Shown: positions 18,705-28,609 of the stretch, piece after piece | How the letters are laid out: each line of letters begins with the position of its first letter | Numbering within the stretch: the stretch's first letter is position 1 | Source of the DNA: Candidatus Hydrogenedentota bacterium | Lineage (GTDB): Bacteria; Hydrogenedentota; Hydrogenedentia; Hydrogenedentales; JAEUWI01 | Assembly: GCA_016791475.1 (NCBI GenBank) | Contig: JAEUWI010000001.1 | Location: forward strand, 232,272-296,271 | Direction of reading: 5' to 3' | Length of the DNA stretch: 64,000 nucleotides | Notes under the pieces: generated by a model | What the model saw: only the letters and a program-made list of their open reading frames with translations | The model's database searches: none | Told to the model about the DNA's origin: nothing | Program-made: the position numbers and the translations under genes

Positions 18705-20546
18705 TTACGAGATATCGAACTTCTTGATCTTCTTGTAGAGCGTGCTGCGCGCCACACCGAGTATCGGGCCGGCCTTGTCCACATCGCCTCCGCAAGCGTG
18801 CAGCACCGCCGCGATGTGGCGCTTCTCCGCTTCGTCGATGGAAATCATTGGCGTGGCTCCCGCCGCGGCCGGGCTACGTTCCTTTCGCGGTGCGAAATCC
18901 GAAGAAGTGAGGACGTCGTCCTGTGCCACATGCACGGCGCGGTAGATGGCGTTGCGCAACTCCCGGACATTACCCGCCCAGGAGGCCCGCTTCAGCATCT
19001 CCATCGCCTCCGTGTCGATTCCGCGCAGGGGCCGGTTGGCGTGGCTCTGCGCGAGGTTCAGAAAGTGCTCCACGAGCACCGGAATATCCGAAGGGCGTTC
19101 GCGCAGCGGAGGAATGATCACTTCAAAGGTGTTGATGCGGTGGTAGAGATCCGAGCGGAACTTGCCCTGGGCCACGAGGTCCGCCACATCCATATTGGTC
19201 GCGGCGATGAGCCGAAACGTCACCTGGATCTCGTCGCGACCGCCCAGGCGGCGAAAGGATCCGTCTTCCAGTACGCGGAGCAGGCGGGCCTGATTTTCCA
19301 GGGAGAGATCGCCGATTTCATCCAGAAACAGCGTGCCGCCCTGGGCCTGTTCCACCAGACCGATCCGGCGGCCCGCCGCACCCGTGAAGGCCCCCTTTTC
19401 ATGACCGAAGAGCTCGCTTTCCAAGAGTTCGGGTGGAATGGCGGCGCAGTTCACCGCGATACAGGGACCGTCGGAGACGGGGGAGAGGCGGTGCACGTAG
19501 CGCGCGGCCAGTTCCTTGCCCGTGCCGCTCTCGCCAAGGATCAACACGCTCAATCGCGAGCCCGCCGCCTGCTTGAGCTGGGTGCGCACCTCCGCCATGG
19601 CGCGACTGGTACCCACGAGTTCGCCCGCGTCGGCCTGGGAGGCGCGGAGCCGTTCGTTTTCTATAACCAGTCCCGCAGTGTGCTCCGCGGATACAATGCA
19701 CGGCGCGAGCAGGCGGCCGAGGGCCACCAGATACTGCAGGTCGTCTTCTTCGTAGACCCCGTTCGGGGTTTCCGTCACCACGGCGAGCGCGCCGATGGAT
19801 TTGCCGCCGACCGAAAGGGGAGCCGCCATCGACGTACGCACCTGGCGCGAACCTGGCACGCCCGAAGCCTCCGGCACCAGGAGGCCGCGGTTTTCCGTGA
19901 AGGCCTGCACCATCAGGCGCATGGATTTCTCAAAGGCGGGCCCCTCCTCCGCGTCGCTGCCGGGCAGGATGCGAAATCCCGTCCCCGAAAAGCGCAGGCG
20001 CGCCGCCCACGCGGCCTGGGGGTGAAATCGTTCGTCCACCGCCCGGCGGATGCAGCGGGCCATGTCATCGACCCCCGTTGCTTCGCTGAAAACCAGCGCC
20101 AGATTAAAGAGTTCCACCAGATCTTGCAGCGATTCGATCCGGCGCGACACGTCGTGGCCCTTCTGGGGACCGCCGAAATACACGGCGTCCTCCACGCCCA
20201 GCACGTGCGTTTTCAAATCGGGGGTCTGGGGGGAGAAGGAGCCCGAACTCTGGGCGGCACTGCTGATTAGAAGGGTCGTAAAACCCACGGTGAGCGAATC
20301 CCCCGGGCGGATCGTCGTATCCTGGGTCACCACGTCCCCATTCAGCAGGGTCACGCTCCGGTCGCTCAAATGGCGCAGGTGCAACACGCCGCCCTCAACA
20401 CAGAGCTCGCACTGGTTGCGCGAAACCGCCGAATCGCCCGCGATGACCACGTCGCAATCCGAAGAACGTCCCAGGCGGTAGAACCCTTCGGTCAGGGCCC
20501 ACGTGGCGCCCCGCGACGCGCCCTGCTGTACCGTAACATGAAACAT
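18705..20546 (-). CDS. Sigma-54-dependent activator with FHA and GAF domains
   Basis: The start at 20546 (GGAG 8 nt upstream) gives 613 aa. Residues 8-95 are an FHA domain ([11 protein letters not shown], then SRNQ), which reads phosphothreonine. Residues 140-295 look like a GAF sensor. Residues 309-540 are the AAA+ ATPase: Walker A GESGTGK at 338-344, the sigma-54-contacting GAFTGA loop at 385-390, Walker B LFLDEIGD, and the arginine-containing FRSDLYHRI. The end (570-613) is a Fis-type helix-turn-helix. All motifs needed to open sigma-54 promoters are intact. It is an orphan activator without a receiver domain, so control probably comes by phosphorylation of a partner. It diverges from the PKD protein gene, which has a sigma-54 promoter. 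Confidence 0.93.
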   Translation of the reverse strand: MFHVTVQQGASRGATWALTEGFYRLGRSSDCDVVIAGDSAVSRNQCELCVEGGVLHLRHLSDRSVTLLNGDVVTQDTTIRPGDSLTVGFTTLLISSAAQSSGSFSPQTPDLKTHVLGVEDAVYFGGPQKGHDVSRRIESLQDLVELFNLALVFSEATGVDDMARCIRRAVDERFHPQAAWAARLRFSGTGFRILPGSDAEEGPAFEKSMRLMVQAFTENRGLLVPEASGVPGSRQVRTSMAAPLSVGGKSIGALAVVTETPNGVYEEDDLQYLVALGRLLAPCIVSAEHTAGLVIENERLRASQADAGELVGTSRAMAEVRTQLKQAAGSRLSVLILGESGTGKELAARYVHRLSPVSDGPCIAVNCAAIPPELLESELFGHEKGAFTGAAGRRIGLVEQAQGGTLFLDEIGDLSLENQARLLRVLEDGSFRRLGGRDEIQVTFRLIAATNMDVADLVAQGKFRSDLYHRINTFEVIIPPLRERPSDIPVLVEHFLNLAQSHANRPLRGIDTEAMEMLKRASWAGNVRELRNAIYRAVHVAQDDVLTSSDFAPRKERSPAAAGATPMISIDEAEKRHIAAVLHACGGDVDKAGPILGVARSTLYKKIKKFDIS

Positions 20547-20652
20547 GCTGAACTCCGCTTGCCTGGCCCGTCGCGCTCGGGTGCCCTGCGCACCCACCCG
20601 GGGGCCACTTCCAGGTTACCCGTGCTACGCTGCGGCGCCATGGTAGCACATT

Positions 20653-20710
20653 TGTCTCTATTTGGAAACTTTTGGGTCTCCAAATTGAGATTAGGCTCGT
20701 TTTAGAGACA
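20653..20710. promoter_or_regulatory. Candidate activator-binding inverted repeats (UAS)
   Basis: Two nested inverted repeats lie 90-150 bp upstream of the sigma-54 promoter. TGTCTCTA (20653-20660) pairs perfectly with TAGAGACA (20703-20710). TCTCTATTTGG (20655-20665) pairs with CCAAATTGAGA (20680-20690) with one mismatch. Spacing and symmetry fit an enhancer site for a Fis-type dimer, most simply the divergently encoded FHA activator, which begins 107 bp away. Confidence 0.5.
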
Positions 20711-20798
20711 GGTCGTGCTGCGTCCGGCTCGGGCATCGGAATCATCTAAGGCAATTCTTATCAATAGGTTAGGTGTATTTGTCAGCCGCGCATGATTC

Positions 20799-20816
20799 TT
20801 GGCAAGCGAATTGCTT
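20799..20816 (+). promoter_or_regulatory. Sigma-54 (-24/-12) promoter for the PKD protein gene
   Basis: TTGGCAAG-N4-TTGCT matches the RpoN consensus (YTGGCACG-N4-TTGCW) except for one base. GG at 20801-20802 and GC at 20813-20814 are exactly 12 bp apart. Transcription would begin near 20826 and leave a 67-nt leader before the start codon at 20893. The 346-bp gap 20547-20892 has no other gene. Confidence 0.7.
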
Positions 20817-20892
20817 AATCCACTCCGTGGTCAACAATGATCGTGCAAGCCACGAAAGAGATCGTGAAAAAATAAACGTTGAGGAAAATACC

Positions 20893-21846
20893 ATGAAGAG
20901 TTCCCTGCTCCCCACAACGCAGCCCGCCCGCGAGCATACCCCCCGGCCTGCGGCGTACAGGACCCAGCGCACCCGCTCCATCCTGCCCGGCGAGACCGTC
21001 TATCTCGACGGAAACGCATTGCTCAATCCCACAGCCATGGGCAGCGGGGTTCAGTTCGCGTGGCGCTTCGCACGGGTGCCGGAAGGAAGCCGGGCCCTGT
21101 TGATGAAGGCGGACACCTGTCGGGCAAGCTTCGTACCCGATGTCGCGGGACGCTATCTCGTGCGCCTCGAAGCACGCACCCCGGCGGGCGCGCTGCGCTT
21201 CGTCAAAGAGGTGCGCGTGAGCCGCGATGAGATGACTCCGGTGGCCGTCGCCAAGGCAGAATCCGCCCTCGTGATGACCGGTGCGCCGATCCGGCTCAGC
21301 GCGGCCTCCACCGAGAATCCCGTAGCGGGAAGCCTGTCATACGACTGGCGGATCACGTCGGCCCCCGCCGGCAGCATCGCCATGCTGAGTTACGCCGCCT
21401 CCGAAGACCCGATGATTTTTCCCGACCTGGAAGGTCGCTACGAGGTGTCCCTCTCCGTGCGTAACGCCGCGGGCATGGGCACGACCGACACGGTGAGCAT
21501 CAACGTGGTATCGCCCCGCTCCCTGACCAGGTTGACCGAGGTGAGTGCCGCCACCGGGCCCGACGGGCTCAATTTTGGCCGGACCTATTCCGCCGCCGAA
21601 TTGAACGCGCTGGTGCGCGCGGTGCGGATTACCACCCGCCGCCCCGGGGCCGACCGCACCGGCGCCCAACCGGAGATCGGCGGACAGGATACCCACCGCA
21701 CCGAGGCCTCCCGCGGCGCGACTTCGCCCCGCTTCGCCTCGTTGGTGGGGCACATTCGCATGTTGCTTCGCGACGGCGTGGATTCCATAGCCCGGCAAGT
21801 GGAGTCCTCCCATGACTTCCACCAGCCGGCGGTTTCCCGCCGTTAA
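20893..21846 (+). CDS. Protein with two PKD/Ig-like domains
   Basis: The ATG at 20893 has GAGG 8 nt upstream and lies downstream of the sigma-54 promoter; longer in-frame starts would precede the promoter. The 317-aa product has two PKD-like beta-sandwich repeats. The first (residues about 30-110) runs from a VYLDGNA strand to AGRYLVRLEAR, the second (about 120-210) from PIRLSAAS through YDWRIT to EGRYEVSLSV. The C-terminal third is Arg/Thr-rich and low in complexity. No signal peptide or membrane segment is visible, which is odd for a PKD protein and suggests intracellular action or non-classical export. It is probably activated by the adjacent FHA regulator. Function unknown. Confidence 0.7.
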   Translation: MKSSLLPTTQPAREHTPRPAAYRTQRTRSILPGETVYLDGNALLNPTAMGSGVQFAWRFARVPEGSRALLMKADTCRASFVPDVAGRYLVRLEARTPAGALRFVKEVRVSRDEMTPVAVAKAESALVMTGAPIRLSAASTENPVAGSLSYDWRITSAPAGSIAMLSYAASEDPMIFPDLEGRYEVSLSVRNAAGMGTTDTVSINVVSPRSLTRLTEVSAATGPDGLNFGRTYSAAELNALVRAVRITTRRPGADRTGAQPEIGGQDTHRTEASRGATSPRFASLVGHIRMLLRDGVDSIARQVESSHDFHQPAVSRR

Positions 21847-21856
21847 TACACCCCCC

Positions 21857-21900
21857 GGCGCTCCGTGGAACCTCCCGCCGCGGAGCGCCACCCTCTTTTT
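21857..21900 (+). terminator. Rho-independent terminator after the PKD gene
   Basis: A perfect 9-bp stem (GGCGCTCCG 21857-21865 with CGGAGCGCC 21881-21889) is followed by ACCCTCTTTTT. It lies between convergent genes and its T run touches the kinase gene's stop codon, so it mainly serves the plus strand. Confidence 0.75.
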
Positions 21901-24900
21901 ACGCTCCGCGCGCCAGCAGGGCCTCCGATTCGGCCTTGAGCGCCTGCAGGCTCTCATCCGCACCGGGCGACAGCGCGTCCATCACAGCAACGGCCTGGTC
22001 GTGTAGCTCCCGGGCTTTCTCCAGACTGCCGAGTTCCACATGGCATCGCGCCGCGCTAAACAGATCCTGGACGTGGGCCGGGCCTTTCGTCTCAAGCGTT
22101 ATGGCGCGCATCAGCGCATCAAGCGCGGGTTGGAATTCTTTCCGCACCAGGCGCACCGCCGCGAGGGCCCGCCACGAAGTGGGGGCGTCGGACCGACTTG
22201 TGGTTGCATCCGTCGCGAGGGTCAGTGCGAGCTCGGGGTTCGCGCAATTTCCCGCGACGCCCTCCGCCAGTGCGAGGGTAACCTTTTCCAGTGAATCGGC
22301 GGAGAGCGCAATCGCCTGATTGAAATCCTGCACCGCCGCGTCGCACTGGCCCAATCGCTGTTCCGTGCGACCACGCCGGTACGCGATGTCGGCGGCCAGG
22401 GGATGAAAGTTTTTCAGGCTTGGATAGGTCGCCATCAGCTCGTCCAGGCGGGCGCTGCCGGTATCGAAGGCTTCCACGCCCTTCTCCATCTGCCCCGAGT
22501 TGGCCAGGGCCTGGCCGTAATTGTTCAGGAAGCGCGCGTAGGTCTCGTAAAACTGGGGCACCCCCGGCGAGTGGGACAACACCCTTTCATACATGGCGCG
22601 GGCCCGCTCCAGGTGATCGAGGGCCTCGGTGGTGTTCCCCGCCAGGTCGTGGAGGCTGCCGATGCGGTTGAGGCTGAGGGCGGCGCCGTACATGTAATCG
22701 ATCGACTCGCTGTCTTCCTCCAGCAGGTCGCTCCACAGGGCGAGGGCGCGCTGGTGGGCCGCCATGGCGCGTTCGCGCGACACCGGTTCCACCATGTGCC
22801 CCAGGAGGTGGTAGTCAATCGCGAGGTCATTACGGATGGCCCGGATTTGGGGATACTTCACCGCCAGGGACTCGGTCAGCTCTATCGCCCGTTGGCCGAG
22901 CTCAAAGGCGCGTTTGGGATCCATCCGGATCGAGTTGATGGCGTTCGGGCCGCCGGTGGCGCCCGCATGCCAGACCCCCTCGGCCATGCGACCGAGATCC
23001 TCGGGCCGGGTCTCGGTGCGCAAGATCTCCGCCAGCAATTCCAGGCCGTCGGCGTAGGCATCGAACCACGTGGCGTCCTCCAGTTGCATGAGCATGGCCG
23101 CCATGGTGAAGTAGGTCCACGCCATGTCGCCCCGGAGCGCGGGCACGTCGCGATAGGCATCGACAAATTGCTGGTGATATTGAAGCGACGACTTGATCAG
23201 GCTGGTGCGCAGGGGGGCGTAGGAGGGGTCATAGACCAGCGAACTGCGCCCCATCTTGACGAAAAACTCGTCCACAGCACCCCGGGCGATCTGCAAATTC
23301 TCCTCCGCCCGCTCTCGCTCGCGGTGGGCCTCCTGTGAGCGGGATTCGGCCTCGGAACGCAGATCGGCTTCCACCGAAGCCCGCTGAGTTTCCCGGATGG
23401 CGTAAAGGGTCAAGAGCACACTGATGGCGACGCCGGTGGCCGCCACCGCGACAAGCCGGATGCGGCGGATGCGCGCGAGGGCCGCCGTGTCCTGGGCCTG
23501 CTGGAGCGTTTCACGGATTCGATCCTCCCGCTCCCGTTCCGCCCGGCGCTCCTTGAGGTGGAGCAGGCGTTCGGCCAGCTCCGATGCGCTTTGCAGCCGG
23601 TGCGATATATCCCGATCAACGCAGGCGGCCACGTCCTCGCGAACCAGGGGATCCTCGATGTCCCGCTCCCAACCGGGGGCCAGGGCGCGGGCAAAGTCCC
23701 CCGCGGCGGCCTGGTAGAGGAGCACACCCAGGGCGTATACGTCGGACTGCATCGTGGCGCCCTTGCCCTCAATGAGCTCGGGGGCCATGTACATGCGGGT
23801 ACCCGCTCCAGAGGTGCTGCCCGAGGACCCGTCGATTGCTTCCGTAAGTCCCGTGGCTGTGATTCCTTTTTCCGCAAGCAGATGGCGATCCGTGAGATAC
23901 CCGATTCCGAAATCCGTGAGCACGGCTTGTGGTCCGTTCTCCTCGCCCTGAGCGATGAGCACGTTCGAGGGCTTGATGTCTTTATGCAGAATCCCCACGG
24001 AATGGGCGGCGGCCACGGCCCGCGCCACCTGGGCCACTATGTCCAGGCGGGTCTCCAGCGGCAGCGCGCCGATGCCGCCCTGGGTCTCGGCCCACTGGGC
24101 GAGATCGCCCGCCTGGGTATACTCCGATTCCAGGTAATAGGGCGCGCGCTCAAACTGCCAGTCGATAATCTGGGCGATGTCCTTCCGGTCGCCCAGTGAT
24201 TGCTTCAGCAGGCGAAAGAGGATCACCTCCCGCTTCAGCCCCCGGATCCGCTCCACGTCCCGGCAGAATTTAAAAACACGTTTCGAATCGGTCTTGCGGT
24301 GGGCGGCGAGCCACACTTCGCCGAATCCGCCTTCGCCCAGGCGCTCGTCAAGGCGCCAGTTTGGCCGGCCCAGCACGGATTCGCCCGCCACCGGTACCCA
24401 GTCGCGGGCCGCGTGGGCGCTCTCGTCCGTGGCATCCGCCTGAAAGGTTAGCAGTAGCGCGATATCGCCCGCGCTCCGCAGCCGGAGCGCCGCGTTTTTC
24501 TCCAGGCAACGCCGGAGGACGACATAGGCTTCCGGCGGGAGGTCGGGGGGGAGCAGCTCCCAATCCGGTTCCGAACGCAGTATCGCGGCGACGGTGTCGG
24601 TGGCCGTGTCGCCGTGGAAGGGGAGCTGGCCCGTGAGGGCCTGGTACAGGCAGCATCCAAAAGCCCAGATATCGGCGCGCTCATCGATCTGACCGCCCCG
24701 GACCTGCTCGGGGCTCATGTAGGCCGGCGTGCCTATCAACAGGCCGTTGGTCGTCTCCAGGGCGTCGGGTGTGGCCCCCGGAATCTGCGTGTCGGCGTCC
24801 GATTCCAGGTTGGCCACCGCGGCCGTCTTGGCTATGCCGAAGTCGATGACAGTTGCGGTGCCGTTCGATCCGACTTTGATGTTGCCGGGCTTCAGATCCC

Positions 24901-25297
24901 GGTGGACGATTCCCTTCTGGTGGGCGGCTTCCAGAGCCCGCGCGATTTGGGCGAAGAGGGCGACGGCCCGGTCGGCGGTCAGGGGGGCCCGGCGGATGGC
25001 TTCCCCCAGGGTTTCCCCTTCGATAAGCTCGAGCACCAGCACGTGTGCGCCGTCGACCTCAAGGACGTCGTGCAGGCCGCCGATATTGGGATGGTTCAGG
25101 GACGCCAGAACGGAGGCTTCCCGGCGGAAGCGGGCGATTCGGTCCGGTTCGAGGGCGTAGGAGGGGGGCAGCAGCTTCAGGGCGACTTCGCGACCGATCC
25201 GGGTGTCGCGGGCGCGGTAAACGACGCCCATGCCCCCTTCCCCCAGCCGACCCAGAATCTCGAAGGGTCCGATGCGCTCACCGAAGTTGTACCTCAT
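21899..25297 (-). CDS. Membrane protein with two Ser/Thr kinase domains and TPR repeats
   Basis: The ATG at 25297 has GAGG 7 nt upstream (a TTG lies 6 nt earlier). The 1132-aa product has kinase domain 1 at about 11-285: glycine loop GEGGMG, Lys41, HRDLKPGN at 132-139, DFG at 152-154, and YMSPE. Kinase domain 2 is at about 314-580: GEGGFG, Lys343, HKDIKPSN at 438-445, DFG at 462-464, and YMAPE. Both keep all catalytic residues. Next come a charged helix, one membrane segment (about 613-633) and a long helical C-terminal half with TPR-like repeats, likely extracytoplasmic. Tandem active kinases in one chain are unusual. The nearby FHA activator is a plausible phosphorylation reader. It diverges from the nuo operon. 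Confidence 0.92.
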   Translation of the reverse strand: MRYNFGERIGPFEILGRLGEGGMGVVYRARDTRIGREVALKLLPPSYALEPDRIARFRREASVLASLNHPNIGGLHDVLEVDGAHVLVLELIEGETLGEAIRRAPLTADRAVALFAQIARALEAAHQKGIVHRDLKPGNIKVGSNGTATVIDFGIAKTAAVANLESDADTQIPGATPDALETTNGLLIGTPAYMSPEQVRGGQIDERADIWAFGCCLYQALTGQLPFHGDTATDTVAAILRSEPDWELLPPDLPPEAYVVLRRCLEKNAALRLRSAGDIALLLTFQADATDESAHAARDWVPVAGESVLGRPNWRLDERLGEGGFGEVWLAAHRKTDSKRVFKFCRDVERIRGLKREVILFRLLKQSLGDRKDIAQIIDWQFERAPYYLESEYTQAGDLAQWAETQGGIGALPLETRLDIVAQVARAVAAAHSVGILHKDIKPSNVLIAQGEENGPQAVLTDFGIGYLTDRHLLAEKGITATGLTEAIDGSSGSTSGAGTRMYMAPELIEGKGATMQSDVYALGVLLYQAAAGDFARALAPGWERDIEDPLVREDVAACVDRDISHRLQSASELAERLLHLKERRAEREREDRIRETLQQAQDTAALARIRRIRLVAVAATGVAISVLLTLYAIRETQRASVEADLRSEAESRSQEAHRERERAEENLQIARGAVDEFFVKMGRSSLVYDPSYAPLRTSLIKSSLQYHQQFVDAYRDVPALRGDMAWTYFTMAAMLMQLEDATWFDAYADGLELLAEILRTETRPEDLGRMAEGVWHAGATGGPNAINSIRMDPKRAFELGQRAIELTESLAVKYPQIRAIRNDLAIDYHLLGHMVEPVSRERAMAAHQRALALWSDLLEEDSESIDYMYGAALSLNRIGSLHDLAGNTTEALDHLERARAMYERVLSHSPGVPQFYETYARFLNNYGQALANSGQMEKGVEAFDTGSARLDELMATYPSLKNFHPLAADIAYRRGRTEQRLGQCDAAVQDFNQAIALSADSLEKVTLALAEGVAGNCANPELALTLATDATTSRSDAPTSWRALAAVRLVRKEFQPALDALMRAITLETKGPAHVQDLFSAARCHVELGSLEKARELHDQAVAVMDALSPGADESLQALKAESEALLARGA

Positions 25298-25467
25298 CGT
25301 CAATCCTCAATTGCCCCGGAATCGTCTGGATGCGCCGTCCGCACGCGAAATTGCGGGCGACCTGATCGCGGTGATTTGGCGGGGCTTGCCCACGGGAATC
25401 ATACTGCATCGGAGGGGCTTCTTACCATGACGCCGGGGCGGTGCCCGCGCCCGTCCGGTCGCGTTCC

Positions 25468-25489
25468 GCGCCCTCGAAAACGAGGGCGC
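25468..25489. other. Perfect 9-bp GC hairpin upstream of nuoA
   Basis: GCGCCCTCG-AAAA-CGAGGGCGC lies in the 419-bp gap between the kinase and nuoA genes. It has no T run, so its role is uncertain; it may insulate the divergent transcription units. Confidence 0.4.
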
Positions 25490-25550
25490 GTCGAGCCCCC
25501 CGACGGGCCGTTTGGGGGTGTCCATTTTGCTTTGGACATCCGCCGGGTGC

Positions 25551-25593
25551 TATGCTATGGCGGAGTCGTACAGGGTGCAAAACGCATCCTGTA
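25551..25593 (+). promoter_or_regulatory. Putative nuo promoter with hairpin at the RNA start
   Basis: TATGCT at 25551-25556 is preceded by TGC, an extended -10 box, with TTGCTT 18 nt before it. RNA would begin near 25563. Immediately downstream, TACAGGGTGC (25569-25578) pairs with GCATCCTGTA (25584-25593) across an AAAAC loop, with one G-T wobble. The stem could be an operator or a leader structure controlling the nuo operon. Confidence 0.35.
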
Positions 25594-25716
25594 TTCTGGC
25601 ATCTTGAGGTCGGGAAGCGGTGCCGGGAGGCTCAACCATTCAAACGCAGTTGCCGGGTTGGTTGTGACGTCAATCCGCATTGAATCTTCGGAACCGACCT
25701 GTCTCCGCTCCAAGGT

Positions 25717-26097
25717 GTGTGTGTGAACCCTCAGGAACCCTCAGTGATATTCTGGCCAATAGGCGTGTATTTCGCGGCCGTACTCTGCCTGGTGATCGGC
25801 ATGATCGGCGCCTCGTACTTTCTGGGGCAGAAAATTCGTGATCGCGCCGACGCCCAGCCCTACGAGTCGGGGATTTCCTCCACCGGCACCGCCCGCGTGC
25901 GCCTTTCGGCGGACTTCTACCTCTACGCCATGTTTTTCGTTATTTTTGACCTTGAGTCGGTCTTCGTCTATTCCTGGTGCATCGTGGTGCGGGAGGCGGG
26001 CTGGGTGGGCTACGCTCAGGTATGCGTTTTCGTCGGTGTCGTTCTGGCCTCCCTCGCCTATCTCTGGCGTCTGGGGGCCCTGGAGTCGAAACGGTAA
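25717..26097 (+). CDS. nuoA: NADH-quinone oxidoreductase subunit A
   Basis: This small membrane subunit (126 aa) of complex I has three hydrophobic helices. It carries the conserved PYESGI motif after helix 1 and the [11 protein letters not shown] stretch in helix 2, whose acidic residues lie on the proton path. It opens a 13-gene operon in the standard A-to-N order. The start is a GTG at 25717 or 25723; CAAGG precedes both, so a two-residue shift is possible. The subunit sits at the junction of the peripheral arm and membrane arm near the quinone site. Confidence 0.95.
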   Translation: MCVNPQEPSVIFWPIGVYFAAVLCLVIGMIGASYFLGQKIRDRADAQPYESGISSTGTARVRLSADFYLYAMFFVIFDLESVFVYSWCIVVREAGWVGYAQVCVFVGVVLASLAYLWRLGALESKR

Positions 26098-26135
26098 CAC
26101 CGCCTCGCCGGTGTTGCCCTGGGAGAATAACCCCT

Positions 26136-26768
26136 ATGGACTGGTCGCTCAGCAAGCCTTCGGAAGAAGCCCTGGGTGCGTCGCCCGCCGCCATGAAGGC
26201 GGTGCAGGACAGCCTTGTCCTTACGCGGCTGCAAGACCTGATCTCCTGGGGGCGGAAAAACTCCGTGTGGCCCTTTAACTTCGGCCTCTCCTGCTGTTTC
26301 GTGGAAATGGCCACCAGCCTCACCAGCAAGTACGATCTGGCCCGTTTCGGCTCGGAAGTGATCCGCGCCACGCCCCGCGAGGCCGACGTCATGGTCGTCG
26401 CCGGTACCGTATTTATCAAAGTCGCGCCGGTGATCAAGCAGCTCTACGAGCAGATGATGGAACCCCGCTGGGTCATTTCCATGGGGTCCTGCGCCAATTC
26501 CGGCGGCATGTATGATATTTACAGCGTCGTCCAGGGCGTGGACAAATTCCTGCCCGTGGATGTGTACGTGCCTGGATGTCCGCCTCGTCCCGAGGCTTTC
26601 ATGGAGGGTCTCCTCCTTCTTCAGGACACCATCGGTAAGGAACGCCGCCCCTTGAGCTGGGCCGTCGGCCCCCAGGGGGTCATCCAGCCCGAGCGGCTCT
26701 GCCAACGGGATCTGAAACGGGACGCCCGGATGAAGGCGACCGACCTGGCCCGACCCGATACCATCTGA
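26136..26768 (+). CDS. nuoB: NADH-quinone oxidoreductase subunit B
   Basis: This subunit carries the terminal 4Fe-4S cluster N2 that passes electrons to quinone. The ligands are visible as the tandem Cys in SCCFVEM, the Cys of GSCANSGG and the Cys of PGCPPRPEA. The ATG at 26136 is chosen because GGGAG lies 10 nt upstream and the product (210 aa) then matches NuoB; a longer frame to 25977 would overlap nuoA. It lies 38 bp after nuoA. Confidence 0.97.
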   Translation: MDWSLSKPSEEALGASPAAMKAVQDSLVLTRLQDLISWGRKNSVWPFNFGLSCCFVEMATSLTSKYDLARFGSEVIRATPREADVMVVAGTVFIKVAPVIKQLYEQMMEPRWVISMGSCANSGGMYDIYSVVQGVDKFLPVDVYVPGCPPRPEAFMEGLLLLQDTIGKERRPLSWAVGPQGVIQPERLCQRDLKRDARMKATDLARPDTI

Positions 26769-26834
26769 TACCCCGTTTCGGCAAGCACCCAAAACTCCCA
26801 CTGACCCGAATTTCAGGTTTACCCGGCCAAGCTC

Positions 26835-28583
26835 ATGGACAGTACCACCACCATAACGGAAGAATTGCAGCAACGCTTCGGCGCCGACTCGCTGGTCGTT
26901 CAGGAAACCCGCGACGGCATCCCGACGCTCTGGGTGAGCGCGCAACTGCTGCTCCCCGTCCTGATGTGGCTCAAGAACGACGCCGCGAAACCCTATCGGC
27001 TGCTTTACGATCTGTTCGGTATCGACGAGCGCGTGCGTCTGGATCGGGAGCAGCACTCCTATGGCGATCTCACGGTGGTCTACCACCTGTTGTCCTTTGA
27101 GCGCAACGCGGACATCCGCCTCAAGGTCGCCATTCCAATCGATCTGCCCGTGGTTCCGTCGGCGACCTCGCTGTGGCCCAATGCCAACTGGTATGAGCGC
27201 GAGGCCTGGGACATGTACGGCATTCGCTTCGAAGGTCACCCCAACCTCCGCCGTATCCTCATGCCCAATACCTGGACGGGTCACCCGCTTCGCAAGGATC
27301 ACCCGGCGCGCGCCACGGAAATCGAGCCTTTCCAGTTGCCCGATGAGAAGCAGGCCCGCGAGCAGGAAGCCATGCAGTTCAAGCCCGAAGAGTGGGGCCT
27401 GAAGCGCGGCACGGAAGATTTCGACTACATGTTCCTGAACCTGGGACCCCACCATCCGGGTACCCATGGTCTCCTGCGTATTATTCTTCAGTTGGACGGC
27501 GAGGAAATCGTCGAGGCCATCCCCGACATCGGCTACCACCACCGCGGTGCCGAGAAAATGGGCGAACGCCAGACCTGGCACAGCTTTATTCCGTATACCG
27601 ACCGCATTGACTACCTCAGCGGCGTGATGAACAATCTGGCCTATCTCTTGTCCGTGGAGCAGCTTGCGGGCATTCAAGTGCCCGCCCGCGCCCAGACCAT
27701 CCGCGTGATGATGTCGGAGCTCTTCCGCATCGCCAGCCACCTGGTGTGGTACGGAACCTTCGCCCAGGATATCGGCGCACTGTCGCCCACCTTCTTCATG
27801 TTCAATGACCGCGAGTTGATCCTCGGCATCGTCGAAGCCATCTGCGGCGGGCGCATGCACCCGAGCTGGTTCCGCATCGGCGGCGTGGCCCACGACCTGC
27901 CCCAGGGTTGGCAGAAGCCGATCAAAGAGTTTATTGCCTACTTCCCCCAGCGCCTGAAAGACTACGACACGGCGTTGATGAAAAATCGTATTTTCAAGGC
28001 GCGCACCCAGGGTGTGGGCGGATATTCACTTAAAGAAGCCATCGACTGGGGTGTGACGGGCCCCGGCCTTCGCGCCTGCGGCTCCGACTGGGACCTGCGC
28101 AAGACGCGTCCCTACTCGGGTTTCGAGAATTATGAATTCGACGTGCCCACCGCCGTAAAAGGCGATTGCTATGATCGCGCGGTGGTGCGCATCGAAGAGA
28201 TGCGCCAGAGCCTGCGGATCATCGAGCAGTGTGTGAACAACATGCCCGAGGGCCACTACAAGTCCGATCACCCGCTGACCACACCGCCGCGCAAAGAGCG
28301 GACGATGCACGATATCGAGACGCTGATCACCCACTTCCTGAATGTGAGTTGGGGCCCCATCATCCCCGCGGGTGAAGGCTTCTACGGCATCGAAGGCAGC
28401 AAGGGCAGCTACGGCTATCATCTGATCAGCGACGGCAACACCATGTCGTACCGCACCCGTATTCGCACCCCTTCGTTCCCCCACATGCAGATGCTGCCGC
28501 TCCTGAGCCGCGGCGTCGGCGTCTCGGACCTTCTTTCCATCCTCGGCAGCATGGATTACGTGCTTGCCGACGTTGATCGATAG
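26835..28583 (+). CDS. nuoCD: NADH-quinone oxidoreductase fused subunit C/D
   Basis: This 582-aa protein joins NuoC (residues about 1-190, with [20 protein letters not shown] and HPLRKDHP) to NuoD (about 200-582, with [20 protein letters not shown] and the TYTDR-like region lining the quinone pocket). The fusion is known from E. coli and some other lineages, while many phyla keep two genes. It follows nuoB by 66 bp. NuoD residues near NuoB form the quinone-reduction site. No frameshift is seen at the junction. Confidence 0.96.
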   Translation: MDSTTTITEELQQRFGADSLVVQETRDGIPTLWVSAQLLLPVLMWLKNDAAKPYRLLYDLFGIDERVRLDREQHSYGDLTVVYHLLSFERNADIRLKVAIPIDLPVVPSATSLWPNANWYEREAWDMYGIRFEGHPNLRRILMPNTWTGHPLRKDHPARATEIEPFQLPDEKQAREQEAMQFKPEEWGLKRGTEDFDYMFLNLGPHHPGTHGLLRIILQLDGEEIVEAIPDIGYHHRGAEKMGERQTWHSFIPYTDRIDYLSGVMNNLAYLLSVEQLAGIQVPARAQTIRVMMSELFRIASHLVWYGTFAQDIGALSPTFFMFNDRELILGIVEAICGGRMHPSWFRIGGVAHDLPQGWQKPIKEFIAYFPQRLKDYDTALMKNRIFKARTQGVGGYSLKEAIDWGVTGPGLRACGSDWDLRKTRPYSGFENYEFDVPTAVKGDCYDRAVVRIEEMRQSLRIIEQCVNNMPEGHYKSDHPLTTPPRKERTMHDIETLITHFLNVSWGPIIPAGEGFYGIEGSKGSYGYHLISDGNTMSYRTRIRTPSFPHMQMLPLLSRGVGVSDLLSILGSMDYVLADVDR

Positions 28584-28609
28584 CCGACTTATGAAAGCAC
28601 CGTGACCCC

